A DNA stretch of 64,000 bases, taken from Sphingomonas sp. BGYR3 (lineage in GTDB: Bacteria; Pseudomonadota; Alphaproteobacteria; Sphingomonadales; Sphingomonadaceae). The DNA lies in NCBI RefSeq assembly GCF_025153455.1, contig NZ_JANZNT010000002.1:496001-560000 (forward strand). The letters run 5' to 3'. Within the stretch, counting starts at the first letter, position 1; the number at the start of each line of letters is the position of its first letter. Below the pieces are notes generated by a model. It saw only the letters and a program-made list of their open reading frames with translations, had not been told where the DNA came from and did not search any database. Position numbers and translations under genes: made by a program. This document shows positions 16,388-25,393 of this stretch, piece by piece.

Positions 16388-17016
16388 CCGGACCTGCCCC
16401 ATGGACGCCGGGCGAAGCGGGGCCGGATGTGCGCAAGCACGCGCCGGCGACGCTGCGCAACCGTGACGCCATCCTGATCGAGCTGCGCGCGCTGTTGCCC
16501 GCCAGCGGCACGGTGCTGGAGGTGGCGAGCGGGTCGGGCGAGCATATCGCCTATTTCGCGCCGCTGTTCCCCGCGCTGACCTGGCAACCCAGCGATCCGG
16601 ACGCGGCTGCGCTTGCATCGATTGCGGCCTGGACGGACGGCATGGCCAATGTCCGCCCGCCGGTGAGGATCGATGCCGCCGCCCCGCAATGGCCGGTCGA
16701 TCGGGCCGATGCGCTGTTTTGCGCCAACATGGTCCATATCGCGCCATGGGCGGCGTCGACCGGACTGATGGCGGGGGCGGGGCGGGTGCTGGCGGCCGGG
16801 GCGCTGCTGATCCTTTATGGCCCGTTTGTTCAGGACGGGGTTGAGACGGCGGCGTCGAACCTGGCGTTCGACCGGTCGCTAAAAGATCGGGACGCGCGCT
16901 GGGGGCTCAGGTCCGTGGCGGCCATGGCAGAGGCAGGGGCCGCGCATGGCCTGTCGCTGACGGAGCGGATCGAGATGCCCGCCAACAACCTTATGCTGGT
17001 GTTCCGCCGCCAGTAA
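16384..17016 (+). CDS. DUF938 family SAM-dependent methyltransferase-like protein
   Basis: A 210-aa protein of the DUF938 family with a Rossmann methyltransferase core. The SAM-binding motif is VLEVASGSGEHIAYFA (about residues 39-54); the family-specific NMVHIAPWAAS and YGPF segments follow, and the end NNLMLVFRR matches. Start is GTG at 16384, overlapping the ABA4-like stop (GTGA). Substrate is unknown. Its 3' end overlaps the convergent EamA transporter gene by 26 bp. Confidence 0.85.
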   Translation: MTGPAPWTPGEAGPDVRKHAPATLRNRDAILIELRALLPASGTVLEVASGSGEHIAYFAPLFPALTWQPSDPDAAALASIAAWTDGMANVRPPVRIDAAAPQWPVDRADALFCANMVHIAPWAASTGLMAGAGRVLAAGALLILYGPFVQDGVETAASNLAFDRSLKDRDARWGLRSVAAMAEAGAAHGLSLTERIEMPANNLMLVFRRQ

Positions 17017-17887
17017 CCGGGGCGCTGCGTCGCCGCTCCCGCCACGCGATATACAGGCCCGACCCGATGATGATCGGCGCGCCCAGCCATGTGGTCGATG
17101 TGGGCAGGGCGGCGAACAGGGTCCAGCCCAGCAAAGTGGCCCAGATCAGGCCGGAATAATCCATCGGCACCACCGCGCTGACGGGCGCAAAGCGGACTGC
17201 GCCGGTCAGCGCCAGCTGCCCCATCCCGCCGATCACCCCGGTCCCGATCAGCAGCGCCCAGGTCAGCGGATCATGCGCGCGCGCCACCACGGCATAGGCG
17301 ATGGATAACGGCACCAGCGACAGGGTGGCGAACCAGAAGACGGTAGTGCCGGTCGGTTCCGTCTGGCCGATCTGGCGCAGCAGGATGGCGACCACCGCGA
17401 CGAACAGGGCGGCAAGCGGCCCGACGACCGTGCCGACCAGCGGGAAATGCCCGCCCGATGGCTGCGCAACGATCAGCACGCCGACAAACCCGACGATCAC
17501 GGCACCCCAGCGATGCACGCCCACCCGCTCGTTCAGGAACAGGGCGCCCATGATCGTGGCAAAGATCGGCACAGTGAACGACAACACCGTCGCCTCGGCC
17601 AGCGGCAGCAGCAGGACCGAGCCAAAGGTAAAGACCATGCCCATCGTTCCCACCACCGCCCGGCGCAGATGCGCGCCGAACCGCCGCGTGCGAAGCGACG
17701 CCAGCCCCGGTCCCGCCGCGACAAAGGCCAGCACGACGGGCAGCGATGCAAGCTGCCGATAGAACATGGTTTCGGGCAGCGTCGCCCCGCGCTGAACCGC
17801 CAGCTTGACCAGCGCGGTCATTGCCGAAAGCAGGAATATGGCCAGCAACCGCAGGCCGATGCCGGTCAGGATGCGTTCGGCAGGCAT
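16991..17887 (-). CDS. EamA/DMT-family transporter
   Basis: A 298-aa inner-membrane protein with about ten hydrophobic helices arranged as two EamA repeats. The start chosen is the ATG at 17887 (MPAERILTGIGLRLLAIFLLSAMTALVKLAVQ); the longer frame would include the repeat element upstream. Drug/metabolite-family members export small metabolites or amino acids; the substrate cannot be predicted. It is monocistronic and convergent with the DUF938 gene. Confidence 0.85.
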   Translation of the reverse strand: MPAERILTGIGLRLLAIFLLSAMTALVKLAVQRGATLPETMFYRQLASLPVVLAFVAAGPGLASLRTRRFGAHLRRAVVGTMGMVFTFGSVLLLPLAEATVLSFTVPIFATIMGALFLNERVGVHRWGAVIVGFVGVLIVAQPSGGHFPLVGTVVGPLAALFVAVVAILLRQIGQTEPTGTTVFWFATLSLVPLSIAYAVVARAHDPLTWALLIGTGVIGGMGQLALTGAVRFAPVSAVVPMDYSGLIWATLLGWTLFAALPTSTTWLGAPIIIGSGLYIAWRERRRSAPVTGGGTPA

Positions 17888-17959
17888 GGCCCGGCCATAG
17901 CCGTTCCTGCCGCCATGTCGAGCGATCGCACCGGTTTTTCCGAACGCGCTGCCCAACCC

Positions 17960-18084
17960 ATCCTCCCCCTGACAGGGGGAGGTGGCCCGCGCCAGCGGGT
18001 CGGAGGGGGGCATGGCCAGAGTGCGGATGGGATGCCGCCCCCTTCCGTCGCCGTTGGCGACACCTCCCCCTGGCGGGGGAGGAT
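17960..18084. repeat. Large intergenic inverted repeat (REP-like element)
   Basis: The gap between the EamA gene and proS holds two inverted copies of a palindromic unit. The left end reads ATCCTCCCCCTGACAGGGGG and the right end is close to its reverse complement (CACCTCCCCC...GGGGAGGATG). Each unit is itself a small hairpin (CTCCCCCTG..CAGGGGGAG), and the middle has GCCCGCGCCAGCGGGT. Elements of this CTCCCCCT type occur in many intergenic regions of sphingomonads and relatives. The remaining bases of the 273-bp gap show no gene. Confidence 0.7.
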
Positions 18085-18160
18085 GATGGCGGGTTGATCG
18101 CGACCGCCGCTTGCCCGCAACCCCTTGCCCCGTGCGCCTGCGCTGCTATCCGCTTGGCCC

Positions 18161-19693
18161 ATGAGCAAGCACGCCCTGTCCGTCACGCGCGAAGCCGATT
18201 TCGCCGCCTGGTATCAGCAAGTCATCGCCGAGGCCGATCTGGCCGAGGAAAGCGGTGTGCGCGGGTGCATGGTCATCCGGCCATGGGGCTATGGCATCTG
18301 GGAACGGGTGCAGCGGCTGCTGGACGATCGCATCAAGGCGACGGGGCATGAAAACTGCTATTTCCCGCTGTTCATCCCGCTTTCCTATTTCGAGAAGGAG
18401 GCGGAGCATGTCGACGGATTTGCCAAGGAAATGGCCGTCGTCACGCACCACCGGCTGATTCAGCAGGACGGGCGGCTGGTGCCCGATCCCTCTGCCAAGC
18501 TGGAGGAGCCGCTGGTCGTGCGGCCCACGTCGGAAACGGTGATCGGTGCCGCGTTCAGCCGCTGGATTCAGTCGTGGCGCGACCTGCCCGTCCTGATCAA
18601 CCAATGGGCCAATGTGGTGCGCTGGGAAATGCGTACGCGCATGTTCCTGCGCACGTCCGAATTCCTGTGGCAGGAAGGGCATACCGCGCACGCTTCGGTG
18701 GACGAGGCGCGCGAGGAAACGATGAAGATGCTGGAGGTGTATCGCAGCTTTGCCGAGGATTGCCTGGCGCTGCCGGTGGTGGCTGGCGAAAAGCCGGAAA
18801 ATGAACGGTTTCCCGGCGCCGTATCCACCTATTCCATCGAAGCGATGATGCAGGATGGCAAGGCGCTGCAGGCCGGCACCAGCCACTTCCTTGGCACCAC
18901 CTTTTCGTCGGCGCAGAACATCCGGTTCCAGAACGCGAACGGCGAGCTTGAGCTGGCGCAGACGACCAGCTGGGGCGTGTCCACCCGCATGATCGGCGGC
19001 GTCATCATGGTGCATGGCGATGACGATGGCCTGCGCGTGCCGCCGGCCATCGCGCCGTGGCAGGTGGTGATCGTGCCCATGCTGCGCGATGGGCCGGAGG
19101 ATGAGGCAGTGATCGCCTATTGCCGCGAGCTTCAGGCCGCGCTGGCCCGGCAGACCGCGCTGGGCGAGCCGGTGCGCGCGCTGCTCGACCTCAAGCCCGC
19201 AAAGGCGGCGAGCAAGCGTTGGGGCTGGGTGAAAAAGGGCGCGCCGGTGATCGTCGAGGTTGGCCCGCGCGATCAGGCGGGCGGCAATGTGTCGGTCATC
19301 CGCCGCGACCGGCTGTATCGCCCGGATGGCAAGCTGGACAGCACCGTCCAGCCGCGCGGGGAGTTCATCGACGGCGCGTCCGCGTTGCTGGCCGAAATCC
19401 AGGGATCGCTGCACGGACAGGCGCGCGAGCGGCTGGAGGCGAATATCCGCCGCGACGTGACCGACTTTGCGGGCATCGAGGCGCATTTTGCCGAGGGCAA
19501 CCGCTATCCCGGCTGGGTCGAGGTCAGCTGGTCGCGGCCGACCGGCGCTGCGCTGGACAAGGTGGTCGAACGGCTGAAGGCGCTGAAGCTCACCTTCCGC
19601 AACGTGCCGAATGATGCCGCCCCCGCAACGGGTGCCTGCATCTTTACCGGCGAACCTGCGGTTGAGCGCATCCTGGTCGCGCGCGCATATTGA
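18161..19693 (+). CDS. proS: Prolyl-tRNA synthetase, archaeal/eukaryal-type
   Basis: Class II synthetase that charges tRNA-Pro. 510 aa from the ATG at 18161. The sequence is of the archaeal/eukaryal type: GVRGCMVIRPWGYGIWERVQ, PLFIPLSYFEKEAEHVDGF, RPTSETVIGAAFSRWIQSWR, QEGHTAHA and the terminal ILVARAY with the C-terminal tyrosine characteristic of that type. The roughly 180-aa editing insertion of most bacterial ProRS is missing. The short C-terminal domain keeps only one cysteine (GACIFTG), so the zinc site of archaeal enzymes is not retained. Confidence 0.95.
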   Translation: MSKHALSVTREADFAAWYQQVIAEADLAEESGVRGCMVIRPWGYGIWERVQRLLDDRIKATGHENCYFPLFIPLSYFEKEAEHVDGFAKEMAVVTHHRLIQQDGRLVPDPSAKLEEPLVVRPTSETVIGAAFSRWIQSWRDLPVLINQWANVVRWEMRTRMFLRTSEFLWQEGHTAHASVDEAREETMKMLEVYRSFAEDCLALPVVAGEKPENERFPGAVSTYSIEAMMQDGKALQAGTSHFLGTTFSSAQNIRFQNANGELELAQTTSWGVSTRMIGGVIMVHGDDDGLRVPPAIAPWQVVIVPMLRDGPEDEAVIAYCRELQAALARQTALGEPVRALLDLKPAKAASKRWGWVKKGAPVIVEVGPRDQAGGNVSVIRRDRLYRPDGKLDSTVQPRGEFIDGASALLAEIQGSLHGQARERLEANIRRDVTDFAGIEAHFAEGNRYPGWVEVSWSRPTGAALDKVVERLKALKLTFRNVPNDAAPATGACIFTGEPAVERILVARAY

Positions 19694-19739
19694 TTCGGGG
19701 ACAGGTGACGGCGGGGCGCGGACTGCCTATGTCTGGCCC

Positions 19740-21968
19740 ATGGCACTTCCCCCCGGCCTGCCGACGCGGCAGCAGATCCTCGATTTCATCGCCAAGTCCG
19801 ACACCCCGGCGGGCAAACGGGAAATCGCGCGCGCCTTTGGCCTGAAGGGCAATGAGAAGATCGCGCTGAAGGCGCTGCTCAAGGACATGGGCGACGAAGG
19901 GCTGATCGACAGCGCGCCTGGCCGGGCATTCCACGCCATGGGCGGCCTGCCCAAGGTGACGGTGCTGCGCATCGTCGATGTCGATGACGGTGGCAACATC
20001 TGGGCCGAACCCGAACGGTGGGAGGCAGAGGCGGTGCCGATGCCCCGCGTGCGCATCCGCGAGCGCAGCCGATCGTCCGCGCTTGGCGTCGGCGACCGCG
20101 TGCTTGCCCGGACGGAAGAGGCGGGGAAGGGATGGATCGCCCATCCGATGAAGAAGCTCGCCCCGTCTCAGGCGCTGATGCTTGGCGTGCTGCACCGCGA
20201 GGGCGACCGGCTGTGGCTGCAGGGGGTGGAGAAAAAGGAGCGGCGCGATTTTCCCGTCTCCGATGCCGGCGGGGCAGAGCCGGGCGACCTGGTGCTGGCC
20301 GAAAAGGCCGGGCGGCCGCCGCGCATCACGGCAAAGGTGGTCGAGCGGCTGGGCGACCCTTTTGCCCCGCGCAGTTTTTCGCTGGTGGCGATCCACAAGC
20401 ACGAAATCCCGCACGTCTTTGCCGAGGATTTGCTGGAAGAAGCCGAAACATCGGCCCGCCAGCCGTTGGGCGAGGGGCGGGAGGATCTGCGCCACCTGCC
20501 CATCGTCGCCATCGATCCCGCCGATGCGCGCGACCATGACGATGCCGTCTGGGCCGCGCCCGATGACGATCCCGGCAATGCCGGGGGATGGAAAGCCATC
20601 GTCGCCATCGCCGATGTCAGTTTCTATGTCCGCCCCGGATCGCTGCTGGACCGGGAGGCGCGCAAGCGAGGCAATTCCGTCTATTTCCCCGACCGTGTCG
20701 TCCCGATGCTGCCCGAAATCCTGTCGGCCGATGTCTGTTCGCTGAAGGAAGGCGTGGATCGCGCGGCGCTCGCCTGTCACCTGACCATCGGCAAGGACGG
20801 GACGATCAGGGGCTGGCGCTTTACCCGTGCGGTCGTCCGGCTGGCGGCCAACATCGCCTATGAGGATGCACAGGCCGCGATCGACGGGACGCTCGATCAT
20901 CCGCTGACCGAAACGGCATTCCGTCCGCTCTGGGATTGCTGGGCGGCACTGAACAAGGCGCGGGCCAAGCGGGAGCCGCTGGACCTCGACCTGCCCGAAC
21001 GGCGCATCGTGCTGGACGAGAAAGGCCGCATCCTGTCGGTTGCGCCGCGGGAGCGGCTCGACGCGCACAAGCTGATCGAGGATTACATGGTCGCCGCCAA
21101 TGTCGCCGCCGCCAAGGCGCTGGAGGCGAAAAAGGCGCCGTGCATGTACCGCGTGCACGAACCGCCTGCGCGCGAAAAGCTGGTCGCGCTCAAGGATTAT
21201 CTGGAAACATTCGACCTGCCCTTTGCGCTGGGTCAGGTCATCAGGCCCGCGACGTTCAACCGCATCATCGACCGGCTGGGCGAGGTGGATTACCGGCAGC
21301 AGGTGATGGAGCAGATCCTGCGCACCCAGACCCAGGCCTATTATGCGCCCGCCAATCACGGCCATTTCGGGCTGTCGCTGGGCAGCTATGCGCATTTCAC
21401 CTCGCCCATCCGGCGCTATGCCGACCTGGTCGTCCATCGCGCGCTGGTGGAGGCGCATCGGCTGGGGCCGGGCGGCAGCCTGCCCGATCCGGCGGAGATG
21501 GAGCGGGTGGGCGAGGGGATCAGCGCGCTGGAACGCCGCGCGATGGAGGCGGAACGCGATACCATCGACCGCTATGTCGCGGCCTATCTGTCGACCCATG
21601 TCGGCGAAGTGCTGGATGCGCGGATCACCGGGGTTCAGCCGTTCGGATTTTTCGCCACGGTCGACGGAATCGGCGGCGACGGGCTGGTCCCCGCCCGTGA
21701 TCTGGGCCGCGAATATTTCCGCTATGACGAGGGTGCCCGGCAACTGGTCGGCGAACATAGCGGCGAGGCGTTTTCGCTGGGTCAGCGGCTCAAGCTGCGG
21801 CTGGTCGAGGCCAATCCCGTGTCGGGCGCGCTTCGTTTCGAACTGCCCGATGGCAAGGGGTCGGCGGGGGAGGCACCGCCGCGCGGCGGCAATGGCCGGG
21901 GTCCAAAACGGGTGATCCACCGGCGGGGTCGGCCCGGCAATATCCGGCATCAGGGGCGAAAGCGGTGA
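19740..21968 (+). CDS. rnr: Ribonuclease R
   Basis: Processive 3'-5' exoribonuclease that degrades structured RNA. 742 aa from the ATG at 19740 (MALPPGLPTRQQILDFI). An N-terminal winged-helix segment (about 10-70) is followed by cold-shock domains, the RNB catalytic core with DPADARDHDDAVWA (about residues 260-273, metal-binding Asp residues), the RNB end YAHFTSPIRRYADLVVHR, and a C-terminal S1 domain (VGEVLDARITGVQPFGFF). The last 30 residues are basic, as usual. The stop overlaps the next gene (GTGA). Confidence 0.96.
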   Translation: MALPPGLPTRQQILDFIAKSDTPAGKREIARAFGLKGNEKIALKALLKDMGDEGLIDSAPGRAFHAMGGLPKVTVLRIVDVDDGGNIWAEPERWEAEAVPMPRVRIRERSRSSALGVGDRVLARTEEAGKGWIAHPMKKLAPSQALMLGVLHREGDRLWLQGVEKKERRDFPVSDAGGAEPGDLVLAEKAGRPPRITAKVVERLGDPFAPRSFSLVAIHKHEIPHVFAEDLLEEAETSARQPLGEGREDLRHLPIVAIDPADARDHDDAVWAAPDDDPGNAGGWKAIVAIADVSFYVRPGSLLDREARKRGNSVYFPDRVVPMLPEILSADVCSLKEGVDRAALACHLTIGKDGTIRGWRFTRAVVRLAANIAYEDAQAAIDGTLDHPLTETAFRPLWDCWAALNKARAKREPLDLDLPERRIVLDEKGRILSVAPRERLDAHKLIEDYMVAANVAAAKALEAKKAPCMYRVHEPPAREKLVALKDYLETFDLPFALGQVIRPATFNRIIDRLGEVDYRQQVMEQILRTQTQAYYAPANHGHFGLSLGSYAHFTSPIRRYADLVVHRALVEAHRLGPGGSLPDPAEMERVGEGISALERRAMEAERDTIDRYVAAYLSTHVGEVLDARITGVQPFGFFATVDGIGGDGLVPARDLGREYFRYDEGARQLVGEHSGEAFSLGQRLKLRLVEANPVSGALRFELPDGKGSAGEAPPRGGNGRGPKRVIHRRGRPGNIRHQGRKR

Positions 21969-22288
21969 GCCATTCCGATCCCATTCGCGCCGGCATCGTC
22001 AATGCCGCCGCAACGGCCCGCCACCGGGTGCGTGCGCATTTCATGGCGCTGCACGCCATCACGCCGGGCGATGCCATCGAATATCGCCCGCCGGGGCCCC
22101 GCGAGCTGAAGGAGTTTCAGACGCTGGTCCGCGCAGGCGTGATCCGCCAGACGGCGCCCGGTCATTACTGGCTGGACATGGACCGGCTGGGTGCCGAGCT
22201 GAAGCGGCGCGAACTGAACAAGGTGCCGATCGCCATCGCCCTGTCCCTGCTCGTCGCAGTCGGGGTGCTGTTCCTTTATCGCTGGTAG
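21965..22288 (+). CDS. Hypothetical protein with C-terminal membrane anchor
   Basis: A 107-aa protein starting at a GTG that overlaps the rnr stop. The first 80 residues are soluble and contain a small winged-helix-like stretch (ELKEFQTLVRAGVIRQTAPGHYWLDMDRL). It ends in one membrane helix (VPIAIALSLLVAVGVLFLYRW). Tight coupling to rnr suggests co-expression, but nothing shows a shared function. Family not recognised. Confidence 0.7.
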   Translation: MSHSDPIRAGIVNAAATARHRVRAHFMALHAITPGDAIEYRPPGPRELKEFQTLVRAGVIRQTAPGHYWLDMDRLGAELKRRELNKVPIAIALSLLVAVGVLFLYRW

Positions 22289-22297
22289 GGCGCGCGC

Positions 22298-23467
22298 CTA
22301 TCCCGCGGTAAAGGTCAGGCCGGCATGGTCGATCAGCCGCTTGCGCAGCGGCTCCGCCATCAGGCCGCCGGCGGTCCAGACGCCGCCATTGCCCTTAACC
22401 GGCACGTCGCGCAGCAGGCACAGCGCGCTCTGGGCGATCATCTTGGATGTCGACCCATAGCCGGGGTCGCGGTCGCCGGTGACGACTGCCTCAACTCGCG
22501 CGCCATCCGCCATCTCGCCGATGAACAGGATGTCGTAATGGCCGGCCTCGCGCTCTTCCCTTGACGGTCCCTCGCCGGGTTTCGGCCCCTTGTCGCCCGC
22601 CATGGGATTCAGCTTGGCCAGTGCCTCTGCCGCCGCCTTGCCCATGTCACCCAGGCCCGCCACGACCATTTCGTCATAGACGAAATCGGTGCCATAGGCG
22701 TGATCGAGCAGCGCGTTGGTGCGGTGCACATTCTTGGTATTGATCGTCGCCATGATGAACGGCGCGACCCAGCCGCCGACCGCCGGGTCATATTCGGGCA
22801 GCATCCCCTTTGGCTGATCCGGCCCGCGAAAACCGGGGGTCAGCGCAAAGGGATCGAGCAGCAGCTTGAACGTGCCGGGATCGCGCGCGGCCGCGGCCAT
22901 AGTCGCCTTTGCACTGGCAAAGGTGCCGCCGGAAAACGTGCCCTTCATCACCCGGATCCGGCATTTGACGCGCGGGGCGGGCGCGCCAAACCGTGCGCGT
23001 GCCGCCTCCTGCAACGTGTGGACGCCCAGGTCGAACGGGATGGAATCGAACCCGCAGGAAAAGACGATGCGCGCGCCGGAATTGGCGGCGGCGGCATCAT
23101 ATTTGTCGATCATGTGCCGCATCCATGCCGGTTCGCCGCACAGGTCGACATAGGCGGTGCCAGCATCGGCGCAGGCGGCCAGCAGCGGTTCGCCATATAG
23201 CTGATACGGGCCGACGGTGGTGATGACGACGCTGGCCCGTGCAACCATCGCCTTCAGCGCGGCGGGATCATCGGCATTGGCGGCGATCAGCGGCAGGTCG
23301 GCCGGCGCACCGATGGCGCTGCGAACCTCCTCAAGCTTGGTCAGCGATCGTCCGGCCATCGCCCAGCGGATCGGCCCGTCGCCCTGATGCTGCACCAGAT
23401 ATTCCGCCACCAGCTGGCCGGTAAAGCCGGTCGCGCCATAGACGATGATATCGAATTCGCGGCTCAT
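22298..23467 (-). CDS. Saccharopine dehydrogenase-like NAD(P)-binding reductase
   Basis: A 389-aa protein with an N-terminal Rossmann motif, DIIVYGATGFTGQLVAEYL (residues 5-23), and the family segment GPYQLYGEPLLAACADAGTAYVDLCGE. Similar proteins include the trans-acting enoyl reductases of mycobacteria and eukaryotic SCCPDH; a lipid-related reduction is possible but the substrate is unknown. The start is the ATG at 23467, with AAAGGAGAGG just upstream. It lies downstream of an ABC exporter on the same strand, 82 bp apart. Confidence 0.85.
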   Translation of the reverse strand: MSREFDIIVYGATGFTGQLVAEYLVQHQGDGPIRWAMAGRSLTKLEEVRSAIGAPADLPLIAANADDPAALKAMVARASVVITTVGPYQLYGEPLLAACADAGTAYVDLCGEPAWMRHMIDKYDAAAANSGARIVFSCGFDSIPFDLGVHTLQEAARARFGAPAPRVKCRIRVMKGTFSGGTFASAKATMAAAARDPGTFKLLLDPFALTPGFRGPDQPKGMLPEYDPAVGGWVAPFIMATINTKNVHRTNALLDHAYGTDFVYDEMVVAGLGDMGKAAAEALAKLNPMAGDKGPKPGEGPSREEREAGHYDILFIGEMADGARVEAVVTGDRDPGYGSTSKMIAQSALCLLRDVPVKGNGGVWTAGGLMAEPLRKRLIDHAGLTFTAG

Positions 23468-23549
23468 GATCCTCTCCTTTGATCCGGACGCAGCCGAGTT
23501 TGGACGCAATGCCCCGCCTTGGCCAGTCCGCTACGGCAATGGGGGCGGT

Positions 23550-25340
23550 TCAGGCCGCTTCGTTGAACTGCAGGCTGGCCAGCCGGGCATACAGGCCGTT
23601 CTGCACGATCAGTTCGGCATGGGTGCCCGTTTCGACGATCCGGCCGCCGTCCATGACGATGATCCGGTCGGCCGAGCGGACCGTCGCCAGCCGGTGGGCG
23701 ATGACCAGCGTCGTGCGCCCGCGGACCAGCCGGTCGAGCGCATCCTGAACCAGCCGTTCGCTTTCCGCGTCCAGCGCGCTAGTCGCCTCGTCCAAGAGCA
23801 GGATGGGCGAATCGCGCAGCAGCGCACGGGCAATCGCTATGCGCTGCCGCTGACCGCCGGACAGGCGCGCGCCGCCCTCGCCCAGATAGGTGTCGAGGCC
23901 CATGGGCAGCGCCTTCAGAAACTCTGCGGCATTGGCTGCGGCGGCCGCTGCCCAGATGTCATCCTCATCCGCGTCCCAGCGGCCATAGCGCAGATTGTCG
24001 CGCGCCGATGCGGCAAAGATCACCGTTTCCTGGGGCACCACCGCGATGCGGGCACGCACCTCCGCCGGATCGGCCAGCCGGATCGGCACGCCGTCCACGG
24101 CGATTTCGCCCGTTTCGGGATCATAGAATCGCTGGGCGAGCTGAAACAGCGTCGACTTGCCGGCACCCGACGGGCCGACCACGGCCACCGTCTCGCCCGG
24201 TTTCACGTCCAGCGTGAAATCATTGAGCGCGGCGGTTTCGGGGCGGGTGGGGTAATGGAACCCGACCCCGGTGAACCGGATTGAACCAATGGGCGGCTGG
24301 GGCAGGGCAACCGGATTGGCGGGCGGTGCGATGCTCGGTTCTTCGGCCAGCAGTTCGGCAAGCCGCGCGGCCGCGCCCGATGCACGCAACAGGTCGCCAT
24401 ACACCTCGGTCAGCGCGCCGAATGCTCCGGTCACCAGTCCGGCGGTCAGGACGAACGCGGTGATCGCGCCGCCGGTCAAGCGGCCATTGGCGACATCGGT
24501 CACCGCGTCCCACATGATCAGCGTGACCGCCCCGAACAGGATGCCGATGACCAGTGCGGTCATCACCGCGCGCGTGCCGAACCGCTGGCGGGCGGCGGCA
24601 AAGCCGCGCTCGACCGCCCCGGCAAAGCGATCCGCCTCACGCCGTTCCTGGCCGAACGCCTGCACGATCTTCATCGCGCCCAGCGTTTCCGACGCGGTCG
24701 ATCCGATATCGGCAACCCGGTCCTGGCTGGTCCGGCTGAACCTGCGTAGCTTGGACCCCAGCCAGACGATCGGCAGGATGATGACCGGCAGGCCGACGAT
24801 CAGCATCGCGGCCAGCTTCGGCGCCAGGGCGAACAGATAGAGGATCCCGCCAATCCCGACCAGCAGGTTGCGCAGCGCGACGGACACGGTGGTCCCCACC
24901 ACCTGTTCGACCACCGCGGTATCGGCGGTCAGTCGCGATGCGATTTCCGACGGGCGGTTTTCCTCGAACCAGCCGGGGGCCAGGCGCAGCAAATTGGTCT
25001 GCACCGCAATGCGCAGGTCCGCCACGGTGCGTTCGCCAAGCCACGACACGAAAAAGAATCGCATCGCCGTCGCGATCGACAGCACGCCGACCACCATCAA
25101 CAGGCGATAGAAATACGGCCCGATCGATGCGGGGTCCGCGCCGACGCGAAAGCCGTTATCGACCACCTGTTTGAAGGTATAGGGGATGTACAGCGTCGCC
25201 GATGCCGCCACGATCAGCGCCACGATCGCCAGCGTCAGTTGCAGCGGATACCGCGCGACATAACGCCAGACGATGGAGAGGTTGCTCAGCTTTCTTTTGG
25301 GAGGAGACGGCGGGCTGGCGGTCGGAACGGCTTCGGACAT
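23550..25340 (-). CDS. ABC exporter, fused permease and ATPase (MsbA-like)
   Basis: A 596-aa half-transporter. Six membrane helices (about residues 25-330) are followed by an ATP-binding domain: Walker A GPSGAGKST, signature LSGGQRQRIAIARALL, Walker B ILLLDEATSALD, and H-loop VIAHRLATV. It acts as a homodimer in the inner membrane. Lipid or drug export is typical for the group; the substrate is unknown. ATG start. Monocistronic or linked to the reductase gene downstream. Confidence 0.93.
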   Translation of the reverse strand: MSEAVPTASPPSPPKRKLSNLSIVWRYVARYPLQLTLAIVALIVAASATLYIPYTFKQVVDNGFRVGADPASIGPYFYRLLMVVGVLSIATAMRFFFVSWLGERTVADLRIAVQTNLLRLAPGWFEENRPSEIASRLTADTAVVEQVVGTTVSVALRNLLVGIGGILYLFALAPKLAAMLIVGLPVIILPIVWLGSKLRRFSRTSQDRVADIGSTASETLGAMKIVQAFGQERREADRFAGAVERGFAAARQRFGTRAVMTALVIGILFGAVTLIMWDAVTDVANGRLTGGAITAFVLTAGLVTGAFGALTEVYGDLLRASGAAARLAELLAEEPSIAPPANPVALPQPPIGSIRFTGVGFHYPTRPETAALNDFTLDVKPGETVAVVGPSGAGKSTLFQLAQRFYDPETGEIAVDGVPIRLADPAEVRARIAVVPQETVIFAASARDNLRYGRWDADEDDIWAAAAAANAAEFLKALPMGLDTYLGEGGARLSGGQRQRIAIARALLRDSPILLLDEATSALDAESERLVQDALDRLVRGRTTLVIAHRLATVRSADRIIVMDGGRIVETGTHAELIVQNGLYARLASLQFNEAA

Positions 25341-25393
25341 GGCGCTGGCCTAGCCGATGCGCGCGTCGGTTGGAACCGGGACTTTGGTCAATC

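Noticed and set aside
14330..16747. 805-aa open frame antisense to gcvPB
   Set aside because: It is rich in Arg, Gln, His and Pro with no domain, and mirrors the codon bias of the conserved gcvPB on the other strand.
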